Part shown: positions 52,414-61,440 of the stretch, piece after piece | How positions within the stretch are numbered: the stretch's first letter is position 1 | Layout of the letters: each line of letters starts with the position of its first letter | NCBI GenBank assembly: GCA_021413735.1 | Contig: JAIOPV010000094.1 | Coordinates: 38,633 to 102,632, forward strand | Origin: Planctomycetota bacterium | GTDB taxonomy: Bacteria; Planctomycetota; Planctomycetia; Gemmatales; Gemmataceae | Direction: 5' to 3' | DNA length: 64,000 nt | Made by a program: the position numbers and the translations under genes | Notes under the pieces: model-generated | What the model was told of the DNA's origin: nothing | Seen by the model: the letters and a program-made list of their open reading frames with translations, nothing else | Databases searched by the model: none

Positions 52414-53690
52414 ACGAACCGCGTGCCCTGGTAGAGCACTTCTTTCGCCATGAGTTCGGTCGGCTCGTCGCCGTGTTGACAAAGTCGCTCGGCGTGCGCC
52501 GGCTCGATCTGGTCGAGGACGTCGTGCAGACCGCGCTCGTGCAAGCCCTGGAAACCTGGGCGCGGCGTGGCGTTCCCGAAGACCCGGCCAGTTGGCTCTA
52601 CCGCACCGCCCGCAACCTCGCGATCGACGCCTTGCGGCGGGAGCAAACCCACGCCAGGGCGTTGCCGCACTTCGCGGATGAGGCCGAGCGGCAAACGGCA
52701 CCGCCCGAAACGTATTTCGCCGACGAGATCGGCGACGAACCACTCCGCCTCCTCTTTGTCTGCTGTCACGAAGAGGTGCCGGCTGAATCGCGAGTCGCCT
52801 TTGCACTCCGGACGCTCTGCGGATTCAGTACCGCCGAGATCGCCCGTGGCCTGCTCACCACCGAGGCCAACGTCCAGAAACGCATCGAGCGTGCCAGAGA
52901 TCGGCTGCGCGACCTGGACGTCGATTTCGAGGCTCCGGCTGCACCCCAACTTCGCGCTCGGATGGACGCAGTCCTCTCGGTCATCTACCTCCTGTTCAGT
53001 CAAGGCTGCCACGCCACCCATGCCGATGTACCGATACGCCGCGATCTGTGCGACGAGGCCCGACGACTGGCGAAGATGCTGGCCGACCAGAGTGTCGGCG
53101 ACGTTCCTGCAGTGCATGCCCTGCTCGCGCTGATGTACTTGCACGCGGCCCGGTTCGATGCACGGGTCACGCTCGACGGCGGCATCGTGCTGTTCGAGCA
53201 GCAGGATCGCTCCACCTGGAACTGGAACGACGTGCGAGAGGGCGTGGCGTGGCTCGCCAGGTCCGCCGCTGGCGACGAATTGACACGCTATCACGTGGAA
53301 GCGGGCATCGCCTGGGAGCACTGTCGGGCGGCGACCTTCGCGGACACCGATTGGCGCCGGATCGCCGAACTGTACGACACGCTCGATCGTATCGCACCGT
53401 CGCCGATCCACGCGCTCAACCGGGCCGTCGCCGAAGCCTACCTGCACGGCCCGCAAGCCGGGCTCGACCATCTGGCTGCCGTTGTGCCGGAGAACGTTCC
53501 CGCCCGCTATCCTGGCTGGTACGCGGTCATCGGTGAGTTTCACTTCCGCCTCGGCCAGCACTCCGCCGCCGAGCGTGCCTGGCGAGAGGCGCTGCGATGG
53601 ACGAGCGCCAGTACCGATCAAGAGTTCCTGCAGCACCGCCTCGCCGACTGCCGGCGTTTCGTCGGTCTCGCTGTCGTCCCGAACTCCTGA
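52410..53690 (+). CDS. ECF sigma factor with C-terminal TPR-like extension (ECF42-like)
   Basis: The 426-aa protein has sigma region 2 at residues ~10-75 (LVAVLTKSLGVRRLDLVEDVVQTALVQALETW, PASWLYRTARNLAIDALRRE) and region 4 at ~115-165 (LRLLFVCCHEEVP, ALRTLCGFSTAEIARGLLTTEANVQKRIERARDRLRD). The remaining ~250 residues are a helical extension (YLLFSQGCHATHADVPIRRDLCDEARRLAKML, LDRIAPSPIHALNRAVAEAYLHGP). This architecture, with a DGPF partner upstream, is that of ECF42, where the C-terminal domain replaces an anti-sigma factor in control. No anti-sigma gene is adjacent. It probably directs its own operon. Confidence 0.92.
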   Translation: MNEPRALVEHFFRHEFGRLVAVLTKSLGVRRLDLVEDVVQTALVQALETWARRGVPEDPASWLYRTARNLAIDALRREQTHARALPHFADEAERQTAPPETYFADEIGDEPLRLLFVCCHEEVPAESRVAFALRTLCGFSTAEIARGLLTTEANVQKRIERARDRLRDLDVDFEAPAAPQLRARMDAVLSVIYLLFSQGCHATHADVPIRRDLCDEARRLAKMLADQSVGDVPAVHALLALMYLHAARFDARVTLDGGIVLFEQQDRSTWNWNDVREGVAWLARSAAGDELTRYHVEAGIAWEHCRAATFADTDWRRIAELYDTLDRIAPSPIHALNRAVAEAYLHGPQAGLDHLAAVVPENVPARYPGWYAVIGEFHFRLGQHSAAERAWREALRWTSASTDQEFLQHRLADCRRFVGLAVVPNS

Positions 53691-53762
53691 TACATGAACT
53701 CGTTGATGTTATCGCATTTGGTTTTGGTGGCGCAAACAGTGGGGTAGCAGGAGGTCCAGGGA

Positions 53763-55277
53763 TCAGTTCACACCGCTGGAAAGCTTTCGCCAGCGAAGAC
53801 GCGTCTCCTTCGGCGTCTTCTCGTCGATGCGGTTCCAGGCCCCGAGAAGTTGGTTCAACCCCACATTGGGTGTGACCGTGCCAGTCGCGATCTTCGTCAA
53901 TTCCTCGGCTGCGGCGGCATTCAACGCTTGCTGATCCGGACCGCGAAGCCCATACACCGGATTCCGCACCTCGGGCCGAGCGTAGTGCCGCATCATGTCC
54001 TGAAGCGCCTTCGACCGGTCCGCGTCGAAGCCATAACCGAACCACGCCGAGAGCCGATCACGTTCCAAATGGGCATTCCGAAACGGTCCCACGCCGAGGC
54101 CAGGCGTACTCAAAAGTTCGAGGCTCCGCGTCGGACTGCCGAGTTCGGCGAGCAGGTCGAACGCAGCTTCCTGTTTCGGACAGCGTGCACGAACGACGCC
54201 GAGTTTCCCACCCGCGAAATACGGGACATAGTTCGCGGTGCCAACCGGAACGAACTGCTTCTGCTCGTGATCGAAGTATTTCCGAGTGCCGGGAAGCGGA
54301 GCGATGCCGAACCGAGCAGGGATTCGCCCGTTCTCCTTCGGAAGTTTCGCGAGTTGGGTCAACGTCACAACCGCAAGCATCGCGTCGCCCTTGCTCAACG
54401 CAACCGCCGGATCGACCGGACCGCCAACCGACTTCGGCAAACTCCCGAGCCATTCCGCCGCCGCGAGGAAGCACGGCGCATTCAGCCGCGAATCGCCTGT
54501 TCCAACGTCGTGAGCAAACGAGGCCGATGAGACTCCGGTTCCCACTTTCACACCTGTCTCATTCATGGCGAGCCTGTCGAAGCAGGCCGCGACCCGGAAG
54601 AAGACGTCTGCCGTTTCCGCTGCGGTCATCGGTGGCAAACTCGGCTTGCGATCGAATTCCGCGAACTGCACCGCAAGAACGGCAAAGTCTTCCCAGGTGG
54701 CAGGCACCGCCGGATCGCGACCCAAACGCTCGCGAAACGCCGCAACGAACTTCGGGTCGGTGAGTCGATCGGCCCGATAAACCAGGAGAGCACCATCACC
54801 CGCAAGGGGAAGTGCTCGGGCCTGCCCACCCCACTCGATGAGATGTTCGCGATATTCCGGAAGCAAACCCGACCACTGATACGGATGGTCGACTACACGG
54901 AATCCCGCCGGAACTGGTGCGAGATCGTTGCGATCGGCCCACATACCCAACTCGGCCGTGGGTATAATGCCAATATCGGATGTATCTCCAATCGCCATCG
55001 CCTCTGTCCGAATCGTCACCTTCGCCCCGGTGCGAGTCGCCCAACTCTTGACGCTTGGTGTAATTGCCGACGCAAAAGCGGGGTCGGGACAGCTCAGCGT
55101 CAATGAAATTTCCGTGAAAGGTCTAGCCGGTGAGTCAGTACCCGGACTAGACTCTCCGCCACAGCCCGCCGCAGCGAAAACACAGGCAAAACCAAGCCAC
55201 AATGGTCGAGCCAAAAGGCGACAACGAGAGCCAAAGTTGTGGGCGATTGGGAAATTTGCGGAGAGTGATTGTGGCAT
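53763..55277 (-). CDS. extracellular solute-binding lipoprotein
   Basis: ATG at 55277 gives 504 aa with a lipoprotein signal (LLARPLWLGFACVFAAAGC-GGESS) near residue 32; the frame is open further upstream to 55385. The mature part resembles ABC-type sugar-binding proteins of family 1: TEISLTLSCPDPAFASAITPSVKSWATRTGAKVTI, ADRNDLAPVP, GGQARALPLAGDGALLVYRADRL, PATWEDFAVLAVQFAEF and GRIPARFGIAPLPGTRKYF. No permease or ATPase gene is adjacent. The ligand is unknown. It is convergent with the sigma-factor gene and faces away from the FHA gene. Confidence 0.8.
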   Translation of the reverse strand: MPQSLSANFPIAHNFGSRCRLLARPLWLGFACVFAAAGCGGESSPGTDSPARPFTEISLTLSCPDPAFASAITPSVKSWATRTGAKVTIRTEAMAIGDTSDIGIIPTAELGMWADRNDLAPVPAGFRVVDHPYQWSGLLPEYREHLIEWGGQARALPLAGDGALLVYRADRLTDPKFVAAFRERLGRDPAVPATWEDFAVLAVQFAEFDRKPSLPPMTAAETADVFFRVAACFDRLAMNETGVKVGTGVSSASFAHDVGTGDSRLNAPCFLAAAEWLGSLPKSVGGPVDPAVALSKGDAMLAVVTLTQLAKLPKENGRIPARFGIAPLPGTRKYFDHEQKQFVPVGTANYVPYFAGGKLGVVRARCPKQEAAFDLLAELGSPTRSLELLSTPGLGVGPFRNAHLERDRLSAWFGYGFDADRSKALQDMMRHYARPEVRNPVYGLRGPDQQALNAAAAEELTKIATGTVTPNVGLNQLLGAWNRIDEKTPKETRLRWRKLSSGVN

Positions 55278-55432
55278 TGGTCGTGGTCCGTGGTCTAAGA
55301 TGACGAATACCGGCCGTTGGGCTGACAACACCCAACTCGCATCAGACCAGTTTTCGGAATTCTTCTGAGCCATAATCGACGGCAAGCTATTTGCAGTCGA
55401 TTATGCTCACAAATTCGCGGGCATGTCATGAT

Positions 55433-55467
55433 CGCCCGCCGTCCGATACGATCTGCAATGGCGGGCG
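55433..55467. promoter_or_regulatory. dyad CGCCCGCC / GGCGGGCG upstream of FHA gene
   Basis: An 8-bp inverted repeat (55433-55440 with 55460-55467) spans the upstream region of the FHA gene, ending 44 bp before its start. A TATAGG at about 55495 may be a -10 element. Its function is unproven. Confidence 0.3.
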
Positions 55468-55511
55468 GTTCACCCAAACAGGCACCGTCATCACTATAGG
55501 CGGTAACACAC

Positions 55512-56312
55512 ATGAAGGTGAGTTTGGTAGTCGCTTCGGGGACGCATCAGGGCAAAGTGATCCCCATCACTGTTCCGCAGTTCCTCATCGGTCGCGAACC
55601 GCAGTGCAACTTGCGCCCTGCGAGCCAAGCGATCAGCAAGAAGCATTGCGGTATCATCACTCGCGGCGGGAAAGTGTTCGTCGCCGACTACGGAAGCACC
55701 AACGGAACCCTGGTGAACGACGAACTGATCCGAGATCAGGAAGTCGAAGTTGAGGATGGGACGTTGGTAATGGTTGGCCCGCTCGATTTCACGCTCCGAG
55801 TTGAAAAAGAGCTGGCTCTCGACGAGGGCACGCCGTACCCGAACCCGAATCCCGAGGCTCTCGCGGCCGTGAAAGCGGTTTCTGCGCCCACGGCGCCGTC
55901 CCGTGATAACACCCCCAATCCCACGGCGAAACCCGCCGTCTCGACTGGCTCAAAGGAGTCACCGGCGCTGACCGACTCGAAAGAAGCAGCCGCGTTGAAG
56001 GCAGCCGCGAAGCCCGTGGCTAAACCACCTGCAGCAAAACCGGCGCAGCCTTCGACAAAGATCACTGCCACGAGTTCCAGCGAAGAAGACAACGATAACA
56101 TCGCCGCGATGCTCCTCGGAATGGACGACGGCGAAAGTGTGCCAGACGGCAGCACCGTTATGGAAATGCCGGCCATGTTTGCACAGGAAACGCAAACTGG
56201 CACACCGGCAACCAAGCCAGCCGAGGACAAGAACAAGAAAGCGACCAGCCGCGAAGACATGACCAACGCCGCGAACGACATCCTTCGCAAAATGCGTCGT
56301 CGGCCAACGTAA
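55512..56312 (+). CDS. FHA domain protein
   Basis: The protein is 266 aa. The forkhead-associated domain fills residues ~1-100: FLIGREPQCNLRPASQAISKKHCGIITRGGKVFVADYGSTNGTLVN contains the GR, SxxH-like (SKKH) and N residues that bind phosphothreonine. The rest is low-complexity Ala/Pro/Lys/Thr with SSEEDNDNIAAMLLGMDDGE and a conserved-looking end (SREDMTNAANDILRKMRRRP). It is cytoplasmic, probably an adaptor for Ser/Thr kinase signalling, which is abundant in planctomycetes; no kinase gene is in the window. Confidence 0.9.
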   Translation: MKVSLVVASGTHQGKVIPITVPQFLIGREPQCNLRPASQAISKKHCGIITRGGKVFVADYGSTNGTLVNDELIRDQEVEVEDGTLVMVGPLDFTLRVEKELALDEGTPYPNPNPEALAAVKAVSAPTAPSRDNTPNPTAKPAVSTGSKESPALTDSKEAAALKAAAKPVAKPPAAKPAQPSTKITATSSSEEDNDNIAAMLLGMDDGESVPDGSTVMEMPAMFAQETQTGTPATKPAEDKNKKATSREDMTNAANDILRKMRRRPT

Positions 56313-56371
56313 CCGGTTTCGGGTTTGATGTTTGATGCTTCACGTTCCCGAAAAGATGCCTCGGTTTCGAC

Positions 56372-57463
56372 GTGAAACATCAAACATTGAACATCAACCT
56401 CGAAACTTGCCTCCTGAAATGGTTCGATACCCATCACCGGGACTTGCCCTGGCGTAAAACACGCCATCCGTATCAGATTTGGGTCAGCGAGGTGATGCTT
56501 CAGCAGACGACGGTCGCCGCCGTCATCCCATTCTTTTCGCGATTCCTCACAGCATTTCCAACCATCCAGGCTCTCGCCGCTGCCGACGAACAACAAGTTC
56601 TGAAACTGTGGGAAGGGCTTGGGTATTACCGTCGGGCACGTCACCTGCACGCCGCAGCAAAACAACTCGTCGCCGATCACGCTGGCAAACTCCCGGATGA
56701 TCCCGATGTATGGGCCGAGCTTCCCGGCGTCGGTCGCTACATCCTCGGAGCCGTGCTGTCGCAGGCTTTCGACCGCAGGTTGCCGATTGTCGAAGCGAAC
56801 AGCCTTCGCGTGCTGGCCCGGTTGTTCGGCTATCGTGGCGACCCGCGGGAAGGCGAGGGCAAGGCGTGGGTCTGGACCGCTGCGGAGTCGGTGCTTCCCC
56901 AAAAGCGGGCCGGCGACTTCAATCAGGCGCTCATGGAACTCGGGGCGTTGGTGTGTACGCCGACGAATCCCGCGTGTCATCAGTGTCCGCTGGCGGCGAC
57001 GTGCGTGGCGAACCGCGATGGGCTTCAAGCCACGATCCCTCCGCCGAAGAAGCAACCCGCGATCACGGATGTGAGTGAGGTTGGAATTGTGATCCGTCGT
57101 GGGAAGCGAATCCTGCTTTGTCGTCGGCCGTCGAACGCGGGCCGCTGGCAGAATATGTGGGAGGTGCCGCACGCAGAGCGGGTTATCGGCGAGGAACTGA
57201 TGGCGTCCGTAGTTCGAGTTGCGAAGGAGTTCACCGGGTTGACCGTGGAACCCGGCCGCGAAGTGCTGACGATCCGCCACGGCGTGACGCGTTACCGAAT
57301 CACGTTGGTGTGTGTCGAAGCGGAGTCTGTGAAGGGTCGGTTCAAGTCGAAGTTCTACGCCGAGGCGAAGTGGCTGAACGTTTCCGAACTGAGCGACTAC
57401 CCCGTGAGTTCGCCGCAGCGAAAGCTGATGACGGAACTCGCGGACACCAACCGACTGTTCTGA
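56372..57463 (+). CDS. mutY: A/G-specific adenine glycosylase MutY
   Basis: The 363-aa enzyme removes adenine mispaired with 8-oxoguanine. The helix-hairpin-helix and catalytic regions are HPYQIWVSEVMLQQTTVAAVIPFF, LWEGLGYYRRARHLH and LPGVGRYILGAVLSQAF. The [4Fe-4S] cluster ligands are in CTPTNPACHQCPLAATC (C-x6-C-x2-C-x5-C). The position of the catalytic Asp (DGN in E. coli) reads IVEANSLRVLARL with Glu141 in its place. The C-terminal NUDIX-like domain (VGIVIRRGKRILLCRRPSNAGRWQNMWEVPH) recognises 8-oxoG. The start is GTG 56372; it ends 5 bp before the stop of the convergent metalloprotease gene. Confidence 0.93.
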   Translation: MKHQTLNINLETCLLKWFDTHHRDLPWRKTRHPYQIWVSEVMLQQTTVAAVIPFFSRFLTAFPTIQALAAADEQQVLKLWEGLGYYRRARHLHAAAKQLVADHAGKLPDDPDVWAELPGVGRYILGAVLSQAFDRRLPIVEANSLRVLARLFGYRGDPREGEGKAWVWTAAESVLPQKRAGDFNQALMELGALVCTPTNPACHQCPLAATCVANRDGLQATIPPPKKQPAITDVSEVGIVIRRGKRILLCRRPSNAGRWQNMWEVPHAERVIGEELMASVVRVAKEFTGLTVEPGREVLTIRHGVTRYRITLVCVEAESVKGRFKSKFYAEAKWLNVSELSDYPVSSPQRKLMTELADTNRLF

Positions 57464-57468
57464 TCGTG

Positions 57469-59331
57469 TCACCCAACGTAAATCCCCGCCAGCACCGCTT
57501 GCCCCGTGAACGGGTACACCGTTTCGAGCGCTGCCACCGATGCACTGCTCACCGATAGCACTCGCACCCAACTCGCCGCACCACCCGATGCCGACGTCAC
57601 GAGTTCGTCCTTGCCGTTGCCGTCGAGGTCGCGTGTCGTCACTCGAATGCCACTGAGGTTCGTTGTGCCGTTCGCGTAGAACTCCTGAAGCGGCCTCAGA
57701 TTCGATATCAACGTCGTCGGGTTCGCCGTGATGTCAGCTCCTGACCACACACGAACAAGCGACGTGCCGCCGGCGTCCTGCGACACAATCAGATCGTCGT
57801 AGCCATCGCCATTCACATCGCCGGTCGTCACGTTCGCACCGACCGTCACGGTCGAGCCGAAAGCCAGGAACGATGTCCGCATCGTCACGGCTTGCTTCTT
57901 GGCAAGCGCCGCTCCATCGTAGATGGCAAGGCGTGCTGCTTGCCCCGCTCCAGTAGCCATTATCAGATCCGCCGAGCCATCGCGGTTCAGGTCGCCCATC
58001 GCCACGCGAACGCCGTTCGAGTTCGTAATTCCGAACGGGTAGAACGACAGGGACTTCACCAACTGGTTGCCCGAAACCGTGTAAACCTCCACCAGAGGCG
58101 TGCCGCCACGATCAGCCGACACGACGAGTTCCGCCTTGCCGTCCTTGTCGATGTCGCCTGCCGCGATGTACGCTCCGCCCGTGAACCCATTGAGAACGAT
58201 CGTGCTTCCGACAAGTATCTGGTTCGTTGCCCCATCCATGATTCGCGTTCTCGCTGTCAGCCCCGCACCGGCAGTGAATGCGTAATCCGAAACGCCGTCG
58301 CCGTTGAAGTCCGCGACTGCCGTGCGAACGGTGCCGGTGTACCCGGCGAACGGCGTGAACATCTTCCCCGTGGATGCGAGCGTTCCCGCCTGACCGCGAG
58401 CGTACACCGCCACTTGCCCCGACTGACCGGACACCAACACCGGCGGGACGGTCGCGGTACTTGGCGGTGAAACGGGTGGCGGAACGACAGGCGGCGTCAC
58501 CGGCGGACTGACGACCGAACCCGCCGCCCAACCGACGTCCTGCAACGCAGCCTGATCGAGACTTGTCCAGGTTCGCCGTTCGCCGCGGTTCAGCACCGGA
58601 TCCATCACGGCGAACTGACCGTTGTACTTCAAGCCGTTCGACCAGTGAGCCGAATCCGAGTAGACCGGAACCGCAGCACCGTACACCGCCTCCGAGTTCG
58701 TTCCGGTGAAGGTGCCATTCTGCACTTTCGAGAACCACTGCGTCGCGGTGCCGATTCCGAGTAAGTGCCCCATCTCGTGCGTCGCGACGGAGTAGAAATC
58801 CGATTCGTTGGAATCCAGCCCGGTGGTCGTGAGCCCGAAGTGCCACGTCTCGGTTGTGTCGAACGCGATGCTGCCTCCCCACGGAGCAAACCCCGACCAC
58901 CCGCGAGTCGAGATCGTGTTGCCCCATGCGGCCGAGCCGGAATACCCGTAGCCGCCGGAGCCACCCTGCCCGGCCTCGCCGCCGCTCATCACACGCCCAC
59001 CGACGTAGACCACGAGGGTATTCGCCGTGAGGTTCATGTTCGTGATCGTGTACTGCTGCCCGTTCTCCGGGTTGTAGAAAATGGCGTTCCACGAGTTCGC
59101 ACCGCTGGGGGTGATCGCAGAGAGGTTAGCCGAGATGCGTTGCCCCATTTCCTGGGCAACTTTGTTCAAGGCAACCTTCGCATCGGCGTGATCCTCGAAG
59201 AACCCGGAGCCGCCCTTGGCTCGCAGATCGAGGGTGTAGTCGATGGCGATGTTCACTGCGGGCACTTCGCGTGCTTCGAGAACTTCGAGTGACAGCCGGG
59301 CGGCAGTCGAACGAACAGTCCGCGTGCTCAT
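57469..59331 (-). CDS. extracellular metzincin-like protease with FG-GAP repeats
   Basis: ATG at 59331 gives 620 aa. The N-terminus (STAARLSLEVLEAREVPAV) is the short planctomycete motif found before large extracellular proteins. Residues ~25-265 form a metalloprotease-like domain with YSVATHEMGHLLGIGTATQW: H185-E186-H189 are the zinc/catalytic residues, but the third ligand expected at 195 is Thr instead of His. VMDPVLNRGERRTWTSLDQAALQDVGW is a likely Met-turn region. A Pro-rich linker (VVSPPVTPPVVPPPVSPP) leads to FG-GAP/VCBS repeats (ADFNGDGVSDY, GDIDKDGKAELVVSAD, GDLNRDGSADLIMATG, GDVNGDGYDDLIVSQDAG, DLDGNGKDELVTSA), which usually form a Ca-binding propeller. It is secreted or surface-bound. 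Confidence 0.88.
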   Translation of the reverse strand: MSTRTVRSTAARLSLEVLEAREVPAVNIAIDYTLDLRAKGGSGFFEDHADAKVALNKVAQEMGQRISANLSAITPSGANSWNAIFYNPENGQQYTITNMNLTANTLVVYVGGRVMSGGEAGQGGSGGYGYSGSAAWGNTISTRGWSGFAPWGGSIAFDTTETWHFGLTTTGLDSNESDFYSVATHEMGHLLGIGTATQWFSKVQNGTFTGTNSEAVYGAAVPVYSDSAHWSNGLKYNGQFAVMDPVLNRGERRTWTSLDQAALQDVGWAAGSVVSPPVTPPVVPPPVSPPSTATVPPVLVSGQSGQVAVYARGQAGTLASTGKMFTPFAGYTGTVRTAVADFNGDGVSDYAFTAGAGLTARTRIMDGATNQILVGSTIVLNGFTGGAYIAAGDIDKDGKAELVVSADRGGTPLVEVYTVSGNQLVKSLSFYPFGITNSNGVRVAMGDLNRDGSADLIMATGAGQAARLAIYDGAALAKKQAVTMRTSFLAFGSTVTVGANVTTGDVNGDGYDDLIVSQDAGGTSLVRVWSGADITANPTTLISNLRPLQEFYANGTTNLSGIRVTTRDLDGNGKDELVTSASGGAASWVRVLSVSSASVAALETVYPFTGQAVLAGIYVG

Positions 59332-59995
59332 AAGAGGCTCGACGACTTCCCTTACCGAAGACCCGTGGGTCGCGTGCCTGCGCCCGAGAGGTCGCCTTCC
59401 GGTAAGCGAGTTCCGAGAACCGCCGGCTGCCTCCATACGGCCGACGTAGGAGCCCTGGACGTGAGCGCGTGCGCTCCCCGGCCGGGATTCCGAGTAATAC
59501 GGTTAATCCGGTTATACAGTCTGCGTAAGACGTATCTTCCCCGTGGTCGCATATGCGACTGTGAGGGTTTTACTAGCCGTATCAAATAGAGGGGTACGAT
59601 CGAGTTCCGCACGTACCGATTTTGGCAGGTATCCTACCTGCGGCACGCGGCGACCACTTGCTGGGGTTGGTCGGAAGAACGTGCTTCGCGTTACACTATA
59701 TACCTAGAACGGTTTCGCCAGTAGTGTCAAATCGCCGGAGAGAATTGATTGTTCCAGTTGAATTGATTGTCTATGAGCTGAATAGTTTCACCAATCCATA
59801 CAGTGTGTCGATTCGCTCGCTATTACTCACGTTCGAAGCATAAATTTGCCTGAAACTGCTTCCTAGAACCCCCAATTTACGCGACTGATTGAACCCGGAT
59901 TATTGTCACCTTTGCCAGTGTCGCCGGTTTTGACGCGCCGGTACACTACCCTTCTCGCCACTTGCTCCGGTTCTCGTCGCCAATCCGAGATTCAC
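59332..59995. other. 664-bp divergent region with several palindromes
   Basis: No gene is recognised. The region becomes AT-rich from about 59690. It contains GAGCGC-gt-GCGCTC (59463-59476), the perfect 14-bp palindrome GTCGCATATGCGAC (59546-59559), and GCAGGT-N5-ACCTGC (59626-59642). It must hold promoters for the metalloprotease gene (minus strand) and the ceramidase-like gene (plus strand). Confidence 0.55.
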
Positions 59996-61372
59996 ATGCT
60001 CACTCGCCGCGAAGCTCTCGCAGCTCTTGCCGTCACGGGCGGCATTCGAACGCCATTCGCACATGCCGAAGACAAGAAGCTCACGCTTTCCAGCTTCATG
60101 ACGGAGATCACGCCGCCGATCGGGCACCCGTGCATGGGCGGCGGCGTTCCTCCAGTGAAGGAAATCATCGACCCGCTGTTCGCGCACGGGTTCGTGATCC
60201 GTGGCGCAGGAAAGCCAGTCGCGTTCGTGTCGCTCGATTGGTGCGAGGTCCGCAACGGTGCCTACGAGCTGTTCCGCACACAGCTGGCCAAGGCGCTCGA
60301 CACCGATCCCGTTCGCGTGATGGTGTCGAGCATTCACCAGCACGACACCCCAATCGCGGACCTCGAAGCGCAACAACTCCTCGAAAAGCACAAGGCGAAG
60401 GGAGCGATTTGCGACATCGCGTTTCTTGAGAAGACCGTCGGCCGCATCGCGGATGACGCGAAGGCTTCGCTCAAGAATTCGCAGCCGATCACGCACGTCG
60501 GCACCGGCGAAGCGAAGGTCGAAAAGGTTGCCTCGAACCGACGCTACACCGACGCGGACGGGAAGGTGCATTACAACCGCATGTCGGCGACTCGCGACGC
60601 CAAACTTCGAGAGGCTGAGGACGGCACCATCGACCCGTTCGTGAAAACGCTGTCATTCTGGAATGGCGACACACCTTTGCTCGGCCTCTCGGCATACGCG
60701 ACGCATCCGATGAGTTTCTACGGTCGTGGTGGCGTGACGGCCGACTTCGTGGGCATGGCTCGCAAACTTCGACAGGCCGACACGCCTGGCGTGTTTCAGA
60801 TGTACTCATCGGGGTGCAGCGGGAACGTCACAGCGGGCAAGTACAATGACGGCGACCCCGCGAACCGTCCGGTCTTGGCCGAACGAATGCGAACAGGAAT
60901 GGCGACCGCGTGGAAGGCAATCAAGAAGACTCCCGTGAAGGATGTGGCGTTTCGTTCGGTGCCGTTGACGCTCGACGCTCGCACGTCGGCTGGCTTCACT
61001 GAAGAAGCACTAACGAAGCGATTGAAGGACGATCCGAAACCATTTGGGCAGTGTCTCGCGGCTCTCGGGTTGAGTTGGAAGCAACGCTGCGACGCGGGCA
61101 AACCGGTCGACGTTCCCGTGCTCGATTTCGGCGGCGCTGTGCTGACGCTGCTTCCCGCCGAGAGCTACGTCGAGTTCCAACTCATGACACAGAAGGCGCG
61201 ACCGGATTCGTTCGTGCTGGTCGCGGGATATGGCGAGTGCGGTCCGGGGTACATCCCGATTGAACGTGCCTGGAAGGAAAACGATGGCAACCTCGGTGAG
61301 TGGTGCTGGGTGAACCCCGGCAGCGAGAAGCGGATGGTCGATGCCATCGAGAAGGCGCTGAAGGTTGGTTAG
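59996..61372 (+). CDS. ceramidase-like / neutral-ceramidase N-terminal fold protein, Tat-type signal
   Basis: ATG at 59996 gives 458 aa starting MLTRREALAALAVTGGIRTPFAHA, a Tat-like signal. The family blocks resemble those in the gene at 28744: FMTEITPPIGHPCMGGG, VRVMVSSIHQHDTPI, LLGLSAYATHPMSFYGRGGVTADF, YSSGCSGNVTAGKYND and VLTLLPAESYVEFQLMTQK. The second metal site and the glycine-rich loop are thus present, but overall identity to the other homologue is low. The usual role is hydrolysis of N-acylsphingosine or another amide; the true substrate is unknown. It may share a transcript with the following hydrolase. Confidence 0.8.
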   Translation: MLTRREALAALAVTGGIRTPFAHAEDKKLTLSSFMTEITPPIGHPCMGGGVPPVKEIIDPLFAHGFVIRGAGKPVAFVSLDWCEVRNGAYELFRTQLAKALDTDPVRVMVSSIHQHDTPIADLEAQQLLEKHKAKGAICDIAFLEKTVGRIADDAKASLKNSQPITHVGTGEAKVEKVASNRRYTDADGKVHYNRMSATRDAKLREAEDGTIDPFVKTLSFWNGDTPLLGLSAYATHPMSFYGRGGVTADFVGMARKLRQADTPGVFQMYSSGCSGNVTAGKYNDGDPANRPVLAERMRTGMATAWKAIKKTPVKDVAFRSVPLTLDARTSAGFTEEALTKRLKDDPKPFGQCLAALGLSWKQRCDAGKPVDVPVLDFGGAVLTLLPAESYVEFQLMTQKARPDSFVLVAGYGECGPGYIPIERAWKENDGNLGEWCWVNPGSEKRMVDAIEKALKVG

Positions 61373-61386
61373 TGTTTTCGGATTTG

Positions 61387-61434
61387 GTGAGCGTCGGGGC
61401 GTAAGCCCGACGGTAACTGCCGTCACACCGTCGG
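61387..61434. repeat. palindromic repeat (GTGAGCGTCG family), truncated copy
   Basis: The 28-bp left arm 61387-61414 (GTGAGCGTCGGGGCGTAAGC...) matches the left arm at 24226. The right arm should be its inverse, but only the first 8 bp (ACCGTCGG, 61427-61434) are present before the serine hydrolase reading frame begins at 61441. About 20 bp of the right arm are missing. Confidence 0.6.
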
Positions 61435-61440
61435 CCGGCC

